From positions 1 through 64,000 of the forward strand of contig JAKJHU010001684.1 in the NCBI GenBank assembly GCA_022316685.1: DNA of 64,000 bases, written 5' to 3'. This document shows positions 11,301 to 23,809 of this stretch, piece after piece. This DNA is from Progne subis subis. Lineage: Eukaryota > Chordata > Aves > Passeriformes > Hirundinidae. Positions within the stretch are counted from its first letter, which is position 1. Each line of letters opens with the position of its first letter. The notes beneath the pieces are model-generated. The model had not been told where the DNA came from. It ran no database searches and worked only from the letters and a program-made list of their open reading frames with translations. The translations under genes and the position numbers were made by a program.

Positions 11301-14300
11301 GAATTTGGGAGGCTGCAGGAAGGCTCTGCACGGGTCAGGTAACTGTGGCAGCAGGGAGAAAAAAATAATTGTTAAAATTTAACCTGTCAGACAAAGGTCA
11401 GGAGAGAGAAAACCTGGCTGGGCTTCCCAGAAGCATTGAAACACTTTCATTATTGCTTTATGCAGAAACTTGGGCCGGGGTTATTGAACTCCTCCTGGCC
11501 AGAGTCCGTTCTCTTCCCACGCGTGCTGGATCCTCCAGGAGCAACTCCTGCCCTGGCTGGTGCTGCCCTAGGTAGTGCCACGAAAAAAAATGGGAATTGG
11601 GGCCCACAAAAATGGGAATTGGGGCCCACAAAAATGGGAATTGGGGCCCACAAAAATGGGAATTGGGGTGACAAAAATGGGAATTTGGGGGCCACAAACA
11701 TGGGATTCGGGGCTACAAAAATGAGATTTAGGGCCAAAAAAGGACTTCATGCACCCACCTGAGCCCCCTTTCAGAGGCTTCTCGCTGGTTCAGCTCCCGC
11801 GGGTGCCACAGGCCTGGCTTAGCAAAGCTTTGCTGCCTGCTGGGCCGGGCTTTGAGCAGCCCCAAGGCCCCTGAGGGGCAGGGACGAGGGGCTGAGCATC
11901 CCTCCCACACGTCCGTGCCGCAGCTGCGGCCGGCGGGGGTCCGCGACCCCTCTCCCCGTTGCCGGGAGACCGGAGCGAGGGTCCCTCGGCGGGATTAAAA
12001 CTGTTCCGCATTCTTGTCTGGGAGGGGAAAAGAAAGAGAGGGGGAAAAAAAAAAAAAAATTGGAATAAAAGGTCCTGCTGGATTCAGTTGTAAATTCAGC
12101 CCTGGGAGCGCTTTGTGCGCCCGCAGCCCCTTTGAAAGGGGATTAGAAGGCGTCTGTTCTCACCCCTCTGCTCTCCTCCCTTTTCAATCTCCTCCGAGAG
12201 GAAAACTCGAGAAGGCCAAGGAAAGTGAGGGAAAGCCTGGAGAACTCCGGCTGTCCCAGCGAGGACAGCGATCTGCTTTTCCACCCAAACTTTCCCTTAC
12301 TGCCAGAAATGAAGCGTTTGAGGGGCAAACAAACCCCGAGGTGTGGGGTTTGGGGTTTATTTTCGCTTTTCCTGACCTCGGGAGCTGCTGGTGGTTGTTG
12401 TTGTTGTTATCTCCTGAGTCATGCGGGGCACATTCCTGCGGCTGGCCCTGCTCCAGCGCCGGGACTCCATCCTGGCAAAGCCCAAAAATCGGGAAAAGGG
12501 CTGTGCGACCTGGGAGGAGCTCGGGGAGCCCCAAAAATCAGGAGCAGGGCTGTGCTACCTGCAGGATGAGGCTCGGGGAGTCCCAAAAATCAGGGCTGTG
12601 TTACCTGGGATGAGACTCGAGCCCCCAAAAATGAGGAGCTGTCACAGGTGTGAGCTTCTGCCTCGCGTGCAGCAGCAGGACTTGGGGAGGATTAACCCCA
12701 AAGGGATAAAATTCTCTTTTCTGGGAGCTGTCTCCGTGGAGCTGCACTGATTCCAGGCCGTGGGGGTCTCGTTTGGGAGCCCAGACCAGGGGAGGGAGGA
12801 ATTCCTTCCTCTGGGAACTCACAGCCCCCTCCGTGTCACCCACAGGTGGCCATCAAATCCATCCGCAAGGACAAAATCAAGGATGAGCAGGACCTCGTGC
12901 ACATCCGGAGGGAGATTGAGATCATGTCCTCCCTCAACCACCCCCACATCATCGCCGTGCACGAAGGTGAGGCTCCTTCCCCTCCCTTTTCCAGCTGCAT
13001 CCGTGACCGGAGCCTCGGGAGCGGGCTGGGTACGGGGGGAGCTCTTGGGCTGGATTTGGGTGGGTTTGGATGGGTTTGGATGGGTTTGGCCCATCCCTCT
13101 CCACCCTCCCAGGACCTGGCTCCGGTTCCTGGTCGCTCCCAGGGAATGCCGATGCTCCCGGGCTGTGTTTTTCCCCGGCGAGGGGAAATACCTGCTCCAG
13201 AAACAGCCCTTCCTGTCCCGTCCCCTCCCTCCCAGCGGGATCCCAGCTCCAAACGCGGATTTTGGAAGCTGGAAGCCTCGGTGGGGCTGTGTCGGGAGCT
13301 CACCCCGGAGAATTTGGAATGTGCGGGGATCTGCCCTGAGCCCGAGGCAGGATTTAATCTCAGTCCCGGAGTCCTTCCTCCCCCGGGGCACTGGAAAACC
13401 AAACCACGGCGCTCCGGGAGAGTTCCTGGCGCTGCCGGGCTCGGCTTTATGGCCAGGGCTGGGCCGGGCTGCCGCGGGGGTTGGGATAAGCCGGGAGAAA
13501 TCTCCCCAGGTCCTACCAGAACCAGACTGAGCCCAAACCCGCGGGCGGCCCGGGTTCAGCGGACAGCGGGTGCTTGTGCTGGAACCCGCCGAGCCCCTCC
13601 TGGGGCCGGCGCTGCCCCGCTCCCGAGGACCCGGAGCTCCTTTGTCCTCCAAACAAAGGCGAGCGCCGGCGGCTCCTCCGCGCTGTTTGCGAGCGCTGAC
13701 TCAGAGCTCAGAATCGCGCAGGTGCCTTTCTGCAAACACGCAGAAATCGCTCCGGCCCTCGGCTCCCGCCAGAGGCTTCTTTGGGAGCGATGGGAGCAGG
13801 GGGAGGTCACCGGGCTGTGCCAGCGCTGTCACCTTCTCCTCGGCGGGGGGCTCCAGCAGAGAGACACACACCTGGTGACAGAGCTGGTGGTGACAGAGCT
13901 GGCGGTGACAGAGCTGGTGCCAGAGCTGGTGGTGGCAGAGCTGGTGGTGACAGAGTCTCTGTGGTGGCACAGCTGGTGGTGGCACAGCTGGTGGTGACAG
14001 TCTCTGTGGTGGCACAGCTGGTGGTGACAGTCTCTGTGGTGGCACAGCTGGTGTGGTGGCAGCTGCTGGCCCCCAGCCCTGGTGGCACTGGCGTGACCGA
14101 GGTGACAGCTCTGCTGGCCCCTGACCCTGCAGGCCCCTGAGGGCACAGGGGTTGGGGCGGGCAGCGCTGGGGTCAATCAAGGCTCATTAACAGGAGTTTC
14201 CTAACGAGAATCCCCGCAGCCCCGAGGGCCCCTTTTAACCCTTTCCGCTGCCCCGCAGTGTTCGAGAACAGCAGCAAGATCGTCATCGTGATGGAGTACG

Positions 14301-17300
14301 CCAGCAAGGGGGACCTGTACGACTACATCAGCGAGCGGCAGCGCCTCTCGGAGCACGAGGCGCGACACTTCTTCCGCCAGGTCGTGTCCGCCGTCTACTA
14401 CTGCCACAAGGTGGGCTGGCACCGGCACCGCGCGTCCCGGGGCTTCCCGGGGATTTCCCGCTGGGAGAGAGGCTGGATGCTCTCCTGAGTGCTTCTCACG
14501 GTGATTTCCCGCTGGGAGAGAGGCTGGATGCTCTCCTGAGTGCTCCTCACGGTGATTTCCCGCTGGGAGAGAGGCTGGATGCTCTCCTGAGTGCTCCTCA
14601 CGGTGATTTCCTGCTGGGAGAGAGGCTGGATGCTCTCCTGAGTGCTCCTCACGGTGATTTCCCGCTGGGAGAGAGGCTGGATGCTCTCCTGAGTGCTCCT
14701 CACGGTGATTTCCCGCTGGGAGAGAGGCGGGATGCACTCCTGAGTGCTCCTCACGGTGATTTCCTGCTGGGAGAGAGGCGGGATGTGCTCCTGAGCACTC
14801 CTCCCAGTGCTTTTTGGTGGGAGAGTGCCTGGATGGGCTCCTGAGCACTTCTGGTGATTTTTGGTGGGCTCCAGAGCACTCCCCGCTGCAGCAGAGCAGG
14901 GGGGATCCGTGGGGAGGCAGGAGGAGCTCGTGGCTCTCCACCTTTCCCAGCAGAAGGGTTGATCCTGCAGTCTGAAGGGTGTGGCAGCGCCCCGGCAGCT
15001 TTTGGGAGGTCCCGGCCTCGGCTGTGCGGTGTGGGGGTGACTAACCCGGCCTGGGAGTTGTCACCTCCCCTCCCAGCCCGGCAGACGGAGACGCCCCGGG
15101 CTGCCCGCGGGGCTGGAAGCCAGGCCCTGGCTCGCCTGTCCTGCTCCTGAGGGGAACGGGGAGCGGCAGGACCCTCCCTGGGCTGTGGGTGATGTCCTGA
15201 CAGGACCCTCCCTGGGCTGTGGGTGATGTCCTGACAGGACCCTCCCTGGGCTGTGGGTGATGTGGGTGATGCCCTCAGGACCCTCCCTGGGCTGTGGATG
15301 ATGTCCTGGCAGGACTCTCCAGCCCTCAGTTCTCCCTGGAGGACACCCCAAGGCCTCAGCCCTCGATGGGAGCAGGGGGTTCCAGGCAGCTCCTGGCCCC
15401 ACTCCGGGCCGGGGGCTGGCTCAGAGCTGTGCCCTGGTGGGGCTGGCACCGCGCTGGGGACGCCGGAGGAGCCCAGGGTGGCACCTGGTGCTGGCTCCTC
15501 CCTGCTCCTGCTGCCAGGCTGGTGCCACCCGGGCTGGGCCAGCTGTCCCCAGGGTCACACCCACGGTGTTTGTGGGTCCCCAGGACCACACCCGCGGTGT
15601 TTGGGGGTCCCCAGGGTCACACCCACGGTGTTTGTGGGTCCCCAGGACCACACCCGCGGTGTTTGGGGGTCCCCAGGGTCACACCCACGGTGTTTGTGGG
15701 TCCCCAGGGCCACACCCGTGGTGTTTGGGGGTCCCCAGGGTCACACCCGCGGTGTTTGTGGGTCCCCAGGGCCACACCCGCGGTGTTTGGGGGTCCCCAG
15801 GGCCACACCCGTGGTGTTTGCGGGTCCCCAGGGCCACACCCGCGGTGTTTGCGGGTCCCCAGGGCCACACCCGCGGTGTTTGTGGGTCCCCAGGGCCACA
15901 CCCGCGGTGTTTGTGGGTCCCCAGGGCCACACCCGTGGTGTTTGCGGGTCCCCAGGACCACACCCGCGGTGTTTGTGGGTCCCCAGGGCCACACCCGCGG
16001 TGTTTGTGGGTCCCCAGGGCCACACCCGCGGTGTTTGGGGGTCCCCAGGGCCACACCCGTGGTGTTTGCGGGTCCCCAGGACCACACCCGCGGTGTTTGT
16101 GGGTGCCCAGGGCCACACCCGCGGTGTTCCTGCCTCCTGCCCTGTCTGTGTGACCGGCAGTGACCTCCTGGTATCCCGGACTTTTCCTGCCTCAAACCCT
16201 TCGGGAATTAACCCCGGCTCTTCCCCGCAGAACGGCATCGTCCACCGCGACCTGAAGCTGGAGAACATCCTGCTGGACGCCAACGGGAACGTCAAGGTGA
16301 GGGGCTGCGGTGTCACCGGGGTGTGGACAGCCTGGAGAGGGACAGGGGGTGACCACAGGTGCTCTCCGGAGCTCCGGCACCGCCGGGAACGCCGTTTGCC
16401 CAGGAAAACTCGTCCTGGCAGAGCCGTGACCGATACAGGCTGCTGATAAGAGGGCAAAGTCTGAGCGCCCAGATCTGCCCGCTCGGGGAGGGATTCTGCT
16501 TCACTCCTTCCGTGGCTCCTGCTGGTGCCCGCCAGGAAACCCGGCTGCCCCAGGGGTGCAGAAAAGCACGGCCCGGCCAGGGGTGAGGCGGGCGCCGATA
16601 ACGGGCTGCGGGTTTACGGATTTACGGATTTATCTCCAGCGGGGATCGTTCCGCAATCGGGAGCTCGCGGGCAGCCACGGCTCCTCCTGCCCGGAGCGGT
16701 AATGAGGATAATGAGCGTGGCTGAGTGACAGGGACCGCTGCAGCCTGGGGTGGCCGGGAACGAGCCGGAGGAAAGCCTGGAAGTGCTTCCAACCTCACCT
16801 TTCCGCTCTGCTCCCGCCGCCGGGGCCGCAGGGCAGCTCCTGCCGGGGCCGGGATGAGGTTTTGGGGAGACAGAGAGAAACAGGAGCGACCTCAGGGGTG
16901 GAGAAGCAGGCTGGTGGTGAGCCCTGAGGGGAATCAGGGCAGGCCTGGTTTGGAGCAGGCTCATCCCTGGAGAGCTCCAGGGGAGCTTTCAGCCTTGGGA
17001 AACGGGAAAGAGGAGCTTTGGGAAAAGGGGAGCTTTGGGAAAAGGGGAGCTTTGGGAAAAGGAGAGCTTTGGGAAAAGGGGAGCTTTGGGAAAATAGGGA
17101 GCTTTGGGAAAATAGGGAGCTTTGGGAAAATAGGGAGCTTTGTGAAAAGGGGAGCTTTGGGAAAGGGGAGCTTTGGGAAAATAGGGAGCTTTGTGAAAAG
17201 GGGAGCTTTGGGAAAGGAGAGCTTTGGGAAAAGGGGAGCTTTTCCACTGGATGACAGCTGTGTTTGTCCCCCCAGATCGCAGATTTCGGGCTGTCCAACG

Positions 17301-18867
17301 TTTTCCAGCAGGACAAGCTCCTGCAGACCTTCTGCGGCAGCCCCCTGTACGCGTCCCCCGAGATCATCAACGGGCGGCCCTACAGGGGCCCCGAGGTGGG
17401 TGGTGCCTCCCTGCGGGGCGTGGGAACCGCTCCGGGGTTTTTGGGGTGTCAGGAGCCCCGGGGGCACTGCGGGGTCGCGCTGGGGTCCCTTCCCCGGGTG
17501 GGGTGGCACCAGGACAGCCCGTCCCCGCTGTCCCCTGCAGGCTCCCCCGTCCCTTTCGCAGGTGGACAGCTGGTCCCTGGGCGTGCTCCTCTACATCCTG
17601 GTCCACGGCACCATGCCCTTCGACGGCCACGACTACAAGACCCTGGTCAAGCAGATCACGAGCGGCGACTACCGGGAGCCCACCAAGCTCTCAGGTGGGT
17701 GGGGACCCCCCACCCCGTGTCCCCGCGTGCCCCCCGCCCCGCGTCCCCTCCCGTGCCTGACCCGTCCCTCCCGCAGATGCCTGCGGCCTGATCCGGTGGA
17801 TGCTGATGGTGAACCCCGAGCGCCGGGCCACCATCGAGGACATCGCCACGCACTGGTGGGTCAACTGGGGCTACAGATCGCCGCTGGGCGAGCAGGAGCT
17901 GCTGCGGGAGAGCGACTCTGCGCTGGCCACGGTGGCCGAGTGGCTGCGCCGCTCGTCCCGGCCCCTGCTGGAGAACGGCTCCAAGGTGCGCTGCTTCCTC
18001 AAGCAGCACATCCCCGGCGTGGCCCCGGAGCGGCAGCGCTCCCTCAAGAAGTCCAAGAAGGAGAACGACGTCTCGCACGGGCTGCAGGAGGTGCCCGCGG
18101 GCCCCGAGAACCCCTCCAAGTCCATCCTCAAGCGGCCCAAGGGCATCCTGAAGAAGAGGAACTCGTGCGAGCAGAAGGCGCCGGGCCCCGGGCCGCCGCC
18201 GCCGGGGGAGGACGGGGAGGGGGTTCCCGGGGGGCTGTCCCGGGTCCTGCCCTCGGGAGCGGCGCCCCCGGCCCTGCCCAAGAAGGGAATCCTGAAGAAG
18301 CCCTCGGCCAGGGAGTCGGGGTATTACTCGTCCCTGGAGTGCTCCGAGTCCGGGGACGCGCTGGACGCGGGCGGCTCGGAGCTGGACGGGGCCGTGTTTG
18401 CCGAGCCGCCCTCGCCGCCCCCCCAGGGGCTCCCGGCCCGCAGGAAAGGGATCCTCAAACACAACGGCAAATTCTCCTCGGGGGGCTCCGAGCCGGGGCA
18501 TTCCTCCGGGAGGGATTTCGGGGCTTTCGGCGAGGCCTCCCTGCCCCGGGGCCCCCGCGCCCGCCCGGCCAGCGCCGCCAGCGAGGACAGCATCCTGTCC
18601 ACGGAGTCCTTCGACCAGCTGGAGCTGCCCGCCCGCCGCGCCCCCGGCAGCGGGGCCGTGCGGGGCTGCGCCTCCGCCGAGAGCCTCGTGCGGCCGGGGG
18701 ACGAGGAGGAGGAGGAGGAGGAGCGGGAGGAAGGGCGGCGGCTGCGCCGCTGGACCGTCACCCACTGCCGCGGCCCCTGGGCGGAGAGCGGCGCGTCCCT
18801 GGCCGGCCGCGGCGGCGGCGCCCCGCTCTACCGGCGCGCCCTGGCCGCGGGGGGAAAGCTGAGCTGA
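8331..18867 (+). CDS. NUAK2: NUAK family SNF1-like kinase 2 (exons 8331-8549, 12846-12966, 14259-14410, 16231-16296, 17276-17395, 17562-17694, 17777-18867)
   Basis: Seven exons with GT-AG joins give an uninterrupted 633-residue protein (human 628). The start ATG at 8331 opens MERAAGPG and leads into the family-conserved EGLIKSP and KRHHHKHNL. Kinase domain about 50-303: glycine loop GKGTYGKV 56-63, catalytic Lys in VAIK 77, HRDLKLEN 169-176, DFG 189-191, activation-loop Thr204 in LQTFCGSP (the LKB1 target site in this family) and SPE 213-215. The C-terminal half, all in the last exon, carries three GILK motifs near nt 18139, 18283 and 18446, known in NUAKs to bind PP1beta-MYPT1, plus ESGYYSS and EDSILS(T/S)ESFDQL. 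NUAK2 is an AMPK-related Ser/Thr kinase controlling actomyosin contractility and YAP-linked growth. Most introns are packed with minisatellites, but the coding sequence looks intact. The acidic run EEEEEER near 18708 is repeat-like. Confidence 0.97.
10040..10500. repeat. Poly-T / T-rich pyrimidine tract in NUAK2 intron 1
   Basis: A T homopolymer at about 10059-10078 is followed by 10180-10500 of repeated CCTTTTTTCC blocks. Long KGKKxx or FFPFxx frames are compositional. The rest of intron 1 (8550-12845) shows no other gene. Confidence 0.9.
11583..11735. repeat. 22-bp repeat in NUAK2 intron 1
   Basis: Six to seven copies of CACAAAAATGGGAATTGGGG plus CC, becoming degenerate to the right. At 12480-12625 a second short repeat carries CCCAAAAATCAGG and GGCTGTG blocks. 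Confidence 0.88.
13868..14062. repeat. GCTGGTGGTGACAGA-type repeat in NUAK2 intron 2
   Basis: About 13 copies of a 15-bp motif (GAGCTGGTGGTGACA), with longer higher-order units containing TCTCTGTGGTGGCACA. It lies about 200 bp before exon 3. Confidence 0.85.
14445..14880. repeat. 51-bp minisatellite in NUAK2 intron 3
   Basis: About eight copies with period 51 bp (GTGATTTCC at 14501 and 14552, then onward), each containing GGGAGAGAGGCTGGATGCTC. The array starts about 35 bp inside the intron after the exon 3 donor. Sequence 15165-15310 adds four copies of a 34-bp repeat (AGGACCCTCCCTGGGCTGTG). Confidence 0.9.
15541..16135. repeat. 31-bp minisatellite before NUAK2 exon 4
   Basis: About 19 copies of a 31-bp unit beginning GGGTCCCCAGGGCCACACCC (for example 15791 and 15822). 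The unit contains no stop codon in several frames, so frames of 200-400 residues appear on both strands. None is a gene. It ends about 95 bp before exon 4, and each unit carries a CCCCAG|G acceptor-like string. Confidence 0.93.
16995..17245. repeat. 17-bp minisatellite immediately before NUAK2 exon 5
   Basis: About 14 copies of a 17-bp unit containing GGAGCTTTGGGAAAAGG (for example units at 17047 and 17064), ending about 30 bp upstream of the exon 5 acceptor. It displaces a normal polypyrimidine tract; the remaining one is TGTTTGTCCCCCCAG. Confidence 0.9.
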
Positions 18868-19775
18868 GCCCCGCTCCCTCCCCGCAGGGCTCCCCCCGGG
18901 GCTGTGCCGCGTTTTGGGGAGGGGGCCCGGCCTCCCTCCCTCCCTCTCGCCCTCCCTCCCATCTCCAGGGGCTGCCGGTGCTGCTGATCCACATCCCACG
19001 GATGGATTTGGCAGCCTCGGAGAGGGGAATTGCCCCGAGGCCGGGACGTTTGATGGACCAAAACCCCCGAAGTGACTCCCAAAAAGAGGAGGGGCCGGGG
19101 GGTCCCAGGGGCTCCTCGCTGCCGTCCCCACCTCTCCAACGGGCTCGTCTCATCGCGGGGGTGAAGGCAAAGGGCCGGGGGGTTGGTTGGGAGGGGGATT
19201 TGGGGTTTTTTTGCACTGTTCTGTGGCCGCACAAGGTAGCGGAGGGGGCGGGTGATATACCTCAAACAAGCTGCGGATGTAGCAGGGTGCTGGCGAGGGC
19301 TCAAAGGTGCTGCCCCACGGGCTGGGCTTCGGGGGTGCCGGGGGCACCCAGGCCTCGGCTCTGCTCTCTCCTGAGAGCTGAGCAACTGGACGTGGCCAAA
19401 AACAAAACAAAACAAAAAGCCCGTGGGCTGGGAAATGCTGTGATGCCAACGTCTCTCATCGTAGTGTGGGAACAAAAAACAAAAAAAAGAAGAAAAAAAG
19501 AAAAAAAAAAGAGAGAGGTGCCTTTGGTGAGGCACCGTGCCTTTATTTATTGTCCAGGCTGGCGTGGAGGGCGCGGCTCGGGGTGTGCTGGCTCCGCAGG
19601 GGCCTCCCGGGGCTGTTTTTGGGGGGGTGTCCCCGTGTGGCACGGCTCCCCTGCACTGTTGTCACGTGTGCTCGCTGGCCCTCGTCCCTTGTTCCCTCTC
19701 CGGGGGAGGATTTTGTGTTTTCCCTCCTTCCTACAGCACTGGAGAAAATCATTAAATTAAAAGCAAACTGTAAAG
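18868..19775 (+). other. NUAK2: NUAK2 3'UTR with ATTAAA polyadenylation signal at 19751-19756
   Basis: Non-coding sequence after the TGA includes an A-rich stretch (about 19475-19515) and an AU-rich TTTATTTATT at about 19542. ATTAAA at 19751 is followed by a GT-rich stretch (CGTGACCTTGATTGCTGGGG), which is a plausible cleavage site near 19775. Inferred from sequence motifs only. Confidence 0.55.
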
Positions 19776-19832
19776 CGGAGTCGTGACCTTGATTGCTGGG
19801 GGGTGAGGGAGGGGCTGGCCGGGCCAGGCTGG

Positions 19833-20320
19833 TGTCCCTGTCCCTGTCCCCATCCCTGTCCCTGTCCCCATCCCTGTCCCTGTCCCCATCCCTGTCCCTG
19901 TCACCCCCACCGCATTCCCCGCGTGCTTCCCGAGCCTCTGAGAAACCCGGGAGAGATGGAAGGTGCTGGAGAGCACCCGGCTGGGGCTGGGAAAAATCCT
20001 GGTGGGGTGGGAGCCGTGGGATGGGATCCGTGGGATCTCTGGGATGGGATCCATGGGCTCAATGGAGTGGCATCCACGGGATGGGATCCAATAGGATTGG
20101 GATGAGCCAGGCACAGAGCTGAGGCTCCTTTTTGGGCATTGGAGCACCCCGGGATCCTGCAGCCTCTCTCATCCAGGATTTGCAGGAAAATCTCCCCATG
20201 TGCTGTTCTTGGAACCAGGCACCGAGCAGAGAGTTGTTTTTGGGTTTGGTATTGGAGCACCCCGGGATCCTGCAGCCTCTCTCATCCAGGATTTGCAGGA
20301 ACACCTCCCCGTGCGCTGTT
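19833..20320. repeat. CCCTGT hexamer run and 113-bp tandem duplication
   Basis: 19834-19900 repeats TCCCTGTCCCTGTCCCCA. At 20141 and again at 20254 the string GGAGCACCCCGGGATCCTGC begins a near-identical stretch, giving a 113-bp direct duplication. Both lie in the NUAK2-TMCC2 convergent spacer. Confidence 0.85.
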
Positions 20321-21740
20321 CTTGGGGCCGTGGCGGCTCTGAGGCAGAGCTGCACCCGGCTTTGGGGAAATGCCCCGGGATGAGGCGCTGGCAGCCGGAG
20401 CCCGCCGTGACCTCCTCCCATCCCTGCGCTCCCGGAATTCCCCCGCCAGCCCCTGGAAACTCTCCTTTCATCCCAGCCTCGAGTTCCGCTGCCTCTGAGC
20501 CCCTCTTTGAGCCCCCCACCGTTGCTGGCGGATTTTTCACCCGCAGCGCCGCCACCCCCGCAGCCCCCAGCCCGCCCTGCCCGGCCCCGCGGGGGTTTGG
20601 GGGGCTGCGAACGACCTCAGCCGCCTTTGGCTGAGAAAATGTCATTTTTGGGGGGTGACTTCAGCCCCGGACGCTGCGGTTGCTGCCCGGCAGGGTGTGG
20701 GAGCGGGGCCGGGCTCCTGCGGGGAGCAGGGAGAAACACCCGGAGCTGAATCCTCCTGGAGGTTCGGGGCAGCCTGGATCGTCCTGCGGGGTTACAGCCT
20801 CTGATCCAAGCTCCGCCGCTCCCTGCCCCAAGGGATTATCCAGCCCGGAGCCTTCTCCTGCTGGTCCTGGGGGGGAATTGGTGCCTCCCACTGCTGCATC
20901 CCGGGGTTTGGGATGCCAAGGACGAGGTGTAGGGATCTCCAGCCGTGGGAATTGGGCATTCCCGAAGGTTTTGAACGGGAACGCTGGGCTGGGTGTTGGT
21001 GTTGTGTCTGTGCCTCTCTGGGTCACCCCAGGCGGGATCCCCCCTCACCGGGGGCCGCTCTGGGATCCGCATCCCCCCAGCAGCGGCAGAGCCCCGAGAA
21101 AGGAGGGGAAAAGGGGAATTTCGGGGTGGGAGCAGCCGTGAGCTGTCCGGGGAGCAGCTCCACTCCCAGCACGGAGGGTTTCCTGGCCCGGGGGCCCTGA
21201 GTCACCCCCGGCAGCGGCTCCTGCCCGGGCTTGTGCCGGGCTCCCGGATCCACCGAGCCCTTATTTGGGATTGGGAGGGGCCGGCCCGGGGTGACCCCAG
21301 GACAGCCCCAGACCCCCGGAGTTGGGAATGCGGCGTGGGATGGGGCTGGATCCCGCTGGAGCTGCCCAGAACCGCGGTAGGGGGTGGCGGAAGGGCCAGG
21401 GGCAGCTCTCATTACTTGCTGGCTTTAACAAGCGGCTCAGGGATGCCCCTGGAGCTCTGGAATTTTGGGTGTCCCCTCCCCTCCGGCCGCGGCCGGGCTC
21501 CTCTGGAACCTTGGGATTGTTTCTCCCTGTCGGGATCTCCCGCTGTGGGTTTTCCCTTCCCCGGGTTTTGTGTCGGGGCCGTTCTTTGTGCGTCTGACAC
21601 ATCTGGGCCCGGAGCCAGGGATATTTCTGAGACATTTTGTCAGAACTTTGAGTGCCGGAACAATTAACACAACAAAGCTGAGGTGTTCCTTTTCTTCTGA
21701 TTCTTTCAAAGTGGGGATTTTTTTTTTTTTTTTGTAGAAT

Positions 21741-21771
<31 letters not shown>

Positions 21772-22264
21772 AAGATGTCTCCGCAACCGGCTGTTTGATT
21801 GCTGGATTTCTTTGAAGATCTAAAGGAGAGAAATCCCCACATGAAAGTTCTCCCGTCTTCAATGGCAGCCTGGAGAGGCCCGAAAAGAGGGGGAGAAAGC
21901 GGCGCCCGGAAACTTTGATCCCACTTTTCTGGAGCACAGGGAAGGGCTGGGTCACACCTGGGCCAAAGCTGCCCCCCAGAGCCCGCTGGGGACCAGGCTG
22001 GCCGAGCGCTGGTGGCCACTCTGGAGTTCTGTGGCCTCCTGGAGCTGTGGTGATGTGTTTCAGTTTTTGGGGTGCTGGGTCTCTGCTGGAAGATTCCTCC
22101 AGGCAGGACGGCTCTGCCCATGGCACGGGAGAAACTCTGGGATGTCGGAATGGGAACAGAGGGAATCGGGTCCAAAAGCTGCGGCTGTGGGACCATCGGG
22201 ACATCTCCCGTCCTTCCCATCCCACGCAGGATCCTCCCTATCGCGCCCGCCACGAGCCACAAAC
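20321..22264. other. Intergenic spacer, no gene seen
   Basis: GC-rich sequence with a T-rich stretch at 21717-21775. No exon-like reading frame or recognisable family was found on either strand. Confidence 0.55.
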
Positions 22265-22395
22265 GTAAAATCACGGAATTCCCTGAGCTGGAAGGATCCA
22301 CAAGGGTCACGGAGTTCAGCTCCCACCCACAACCCCTCATCCCGACCCTGGGCTGCTCCCAGCTCTCCTCCCTGGAGCGTTGTGACACCTCCTCC
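22265..22395 (-). mobile_element. CR1 LINE 3'-end fragment
   Basis: ATCACGGAATTCCCTGAGCT, GGAAGGATCCACAAGGGTCA and CGGAGTTCAGCTCC read as the reverse complement of a bird CR1 3' end of the type ending in GGAATTC-like tails. Truncated. Confidence 0.65.
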
Positions 22396-22459
22396 TGTCA
22401 CCGCCGGGTCACCGCGATGGCATCACCGCACTGCCCAGGCTGGCACTGCCAGGGCTCCG

Positions 22460-22600
22460 GCCTGGAGGGACCCCAACACCCCTGGGGCCACAGGGAGGGA
22501 CCCCAACACCCCTGGGAGTTCTTGGAGGGATCCCAGCACCTCTGGGAATTGCATTGGAGGGACCCCAACACCCCTGGATCTGCCCGGGGGTGGGCACAGG
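22460..22600. repeat. Short GGACCCCAACACCCCTGG repeat
   Basis: About five copies of GGAGGGACCCCAACACCCCT with variable 30-40 bp spacing. Non-coding. Confidence 0.75.
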
Positions 22601-22874
22601 GGTGCTGCCAGCCTGCCCCCGGTGGAGCAGGAGGTTCCAGAAGCTTCTCCCAAAGCCACCCCGGCCTCACCCAGAGGCCTCCATGCCCACGGCAGCGCCG
22701 GTCCCGCGTCTCTCACGGGAAGGGAGCGCGGCACCGCTGGAGCTGCGGGCGAGGGCGACTTTCCCAGCGGATCTGGGCTGCCTGGGAATGCAAAGCAGCA
22801 GCCAGACAGGTTTTTGGAAAGGGCTGGGCCCGAATTCGGGTGGCTGGTGCCCGGCCAAGCCCGCCTGGGAGCCC

Positions 22875-23290
22875 TGAGCATCCGGAGAGGGAACACTGAG
22901 TGTCTGGAGAGGGAACACTGAACATCCAGAGAGGGAACACTGAACATCCAGAGAGGGAACACTGGACATCCAGAGAGGGAACACTGAACATCCAGAGAGG
23001 GAACACTGAACATCCAGAGAGGGAACACTGGGTGTCCGAGAGGGAACACTGAGCATCCAGAGAGGGAACACTGAGCATCCAGAGAGGGAACACTGAGCGT
23101 CCAGAGAGGGAACACTGGGTGTCTGGAGAGGGAACACTGAGTGTCTGGAGAGGGAACACTGAATATCCGGAGAGGGAACACTGAGCGTCCAGAGAGGGAA
23201 CACTGGGTGTCCAGAGAGGGAACACTGAACATCCAGAGAGGGAACACTGAGCGTCCAGAGAGGGAACACTGGGTGTCCAAGAGGGAACAC
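22875..23290. repeat. 22-bp minisatellite
   Basis: About 19 copies of a 22-bp unit (GAGAGGGAACACTGAACATC + CA, with GTGTCTGG and GCGTCCAG variants). The minus strand reads as FPLWMLSVPSLD-like repeats with no stop, producing spurious frames of 200-460 residues. Confidence 0.93.
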
Positions 23291-23809
23291 CTCGCGTCTC
23301 CGGCACCAGGACGAGCTCGGGGTCGCGGCTCCTGCAGCTGGAGAACAGGGAGCCCCGACCCCCAGCGCCCCGGGGGCCGCTCCCCGCTCTCAGGCTCGCC
23401 CACGTCGCCGCCGTGGCAGCAGCGGGGTCGGATCCTGCTGGGAATTCCCGGCAGCGGCGCTGAGAACCGGGCCGGGCTCTTTCCTCCGCCGCTTTGGAGA
23501 GCCGGGGGAAGCGGTCGGGCCGGCTCCGGAGGGGAGGGCCGGGCCGGCAGCCTGGCACCGGGACAGCATCTGGGTGTGCCACCTCCCCGGCCGGTCGTCC
23601 CGGGGCAGCCCCGGCAGCCTCCCGTGCCTGCTTTGCACGCGTGGGAAGCGCTCGGGAAGGGAGCGGGGCGCGATTCCCACGGGACGGCGATGCCACCGGG
23701 CATTCCCGGGGCTGGGCAGCGCTGGGTGGGCACGGAGAGCCTGCGGGACAGATGGGACAGCGACAGCACCCAGGGAAAGGCTGGGTTGGCTTTTAGGGAA
23801 AGGTTCTTC

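Noticed and set aside
15253..16457. Frames of 200-400 residues on both strands in NUAK2 intron 3
   Set aside because: The 31-bp minisatellite contains no stop codon, so repetitive frames arise on both strands. There is no homology and the region is intronic.
16725..19760. 1011-residue plus-strand open frame across NUAK2 exons
   Set aside because: It crosses introns and reads NUAK2 exon 7 in the wrong frame. High GC suppresses stop codons. The spliced NUAK2 frame explains the region.
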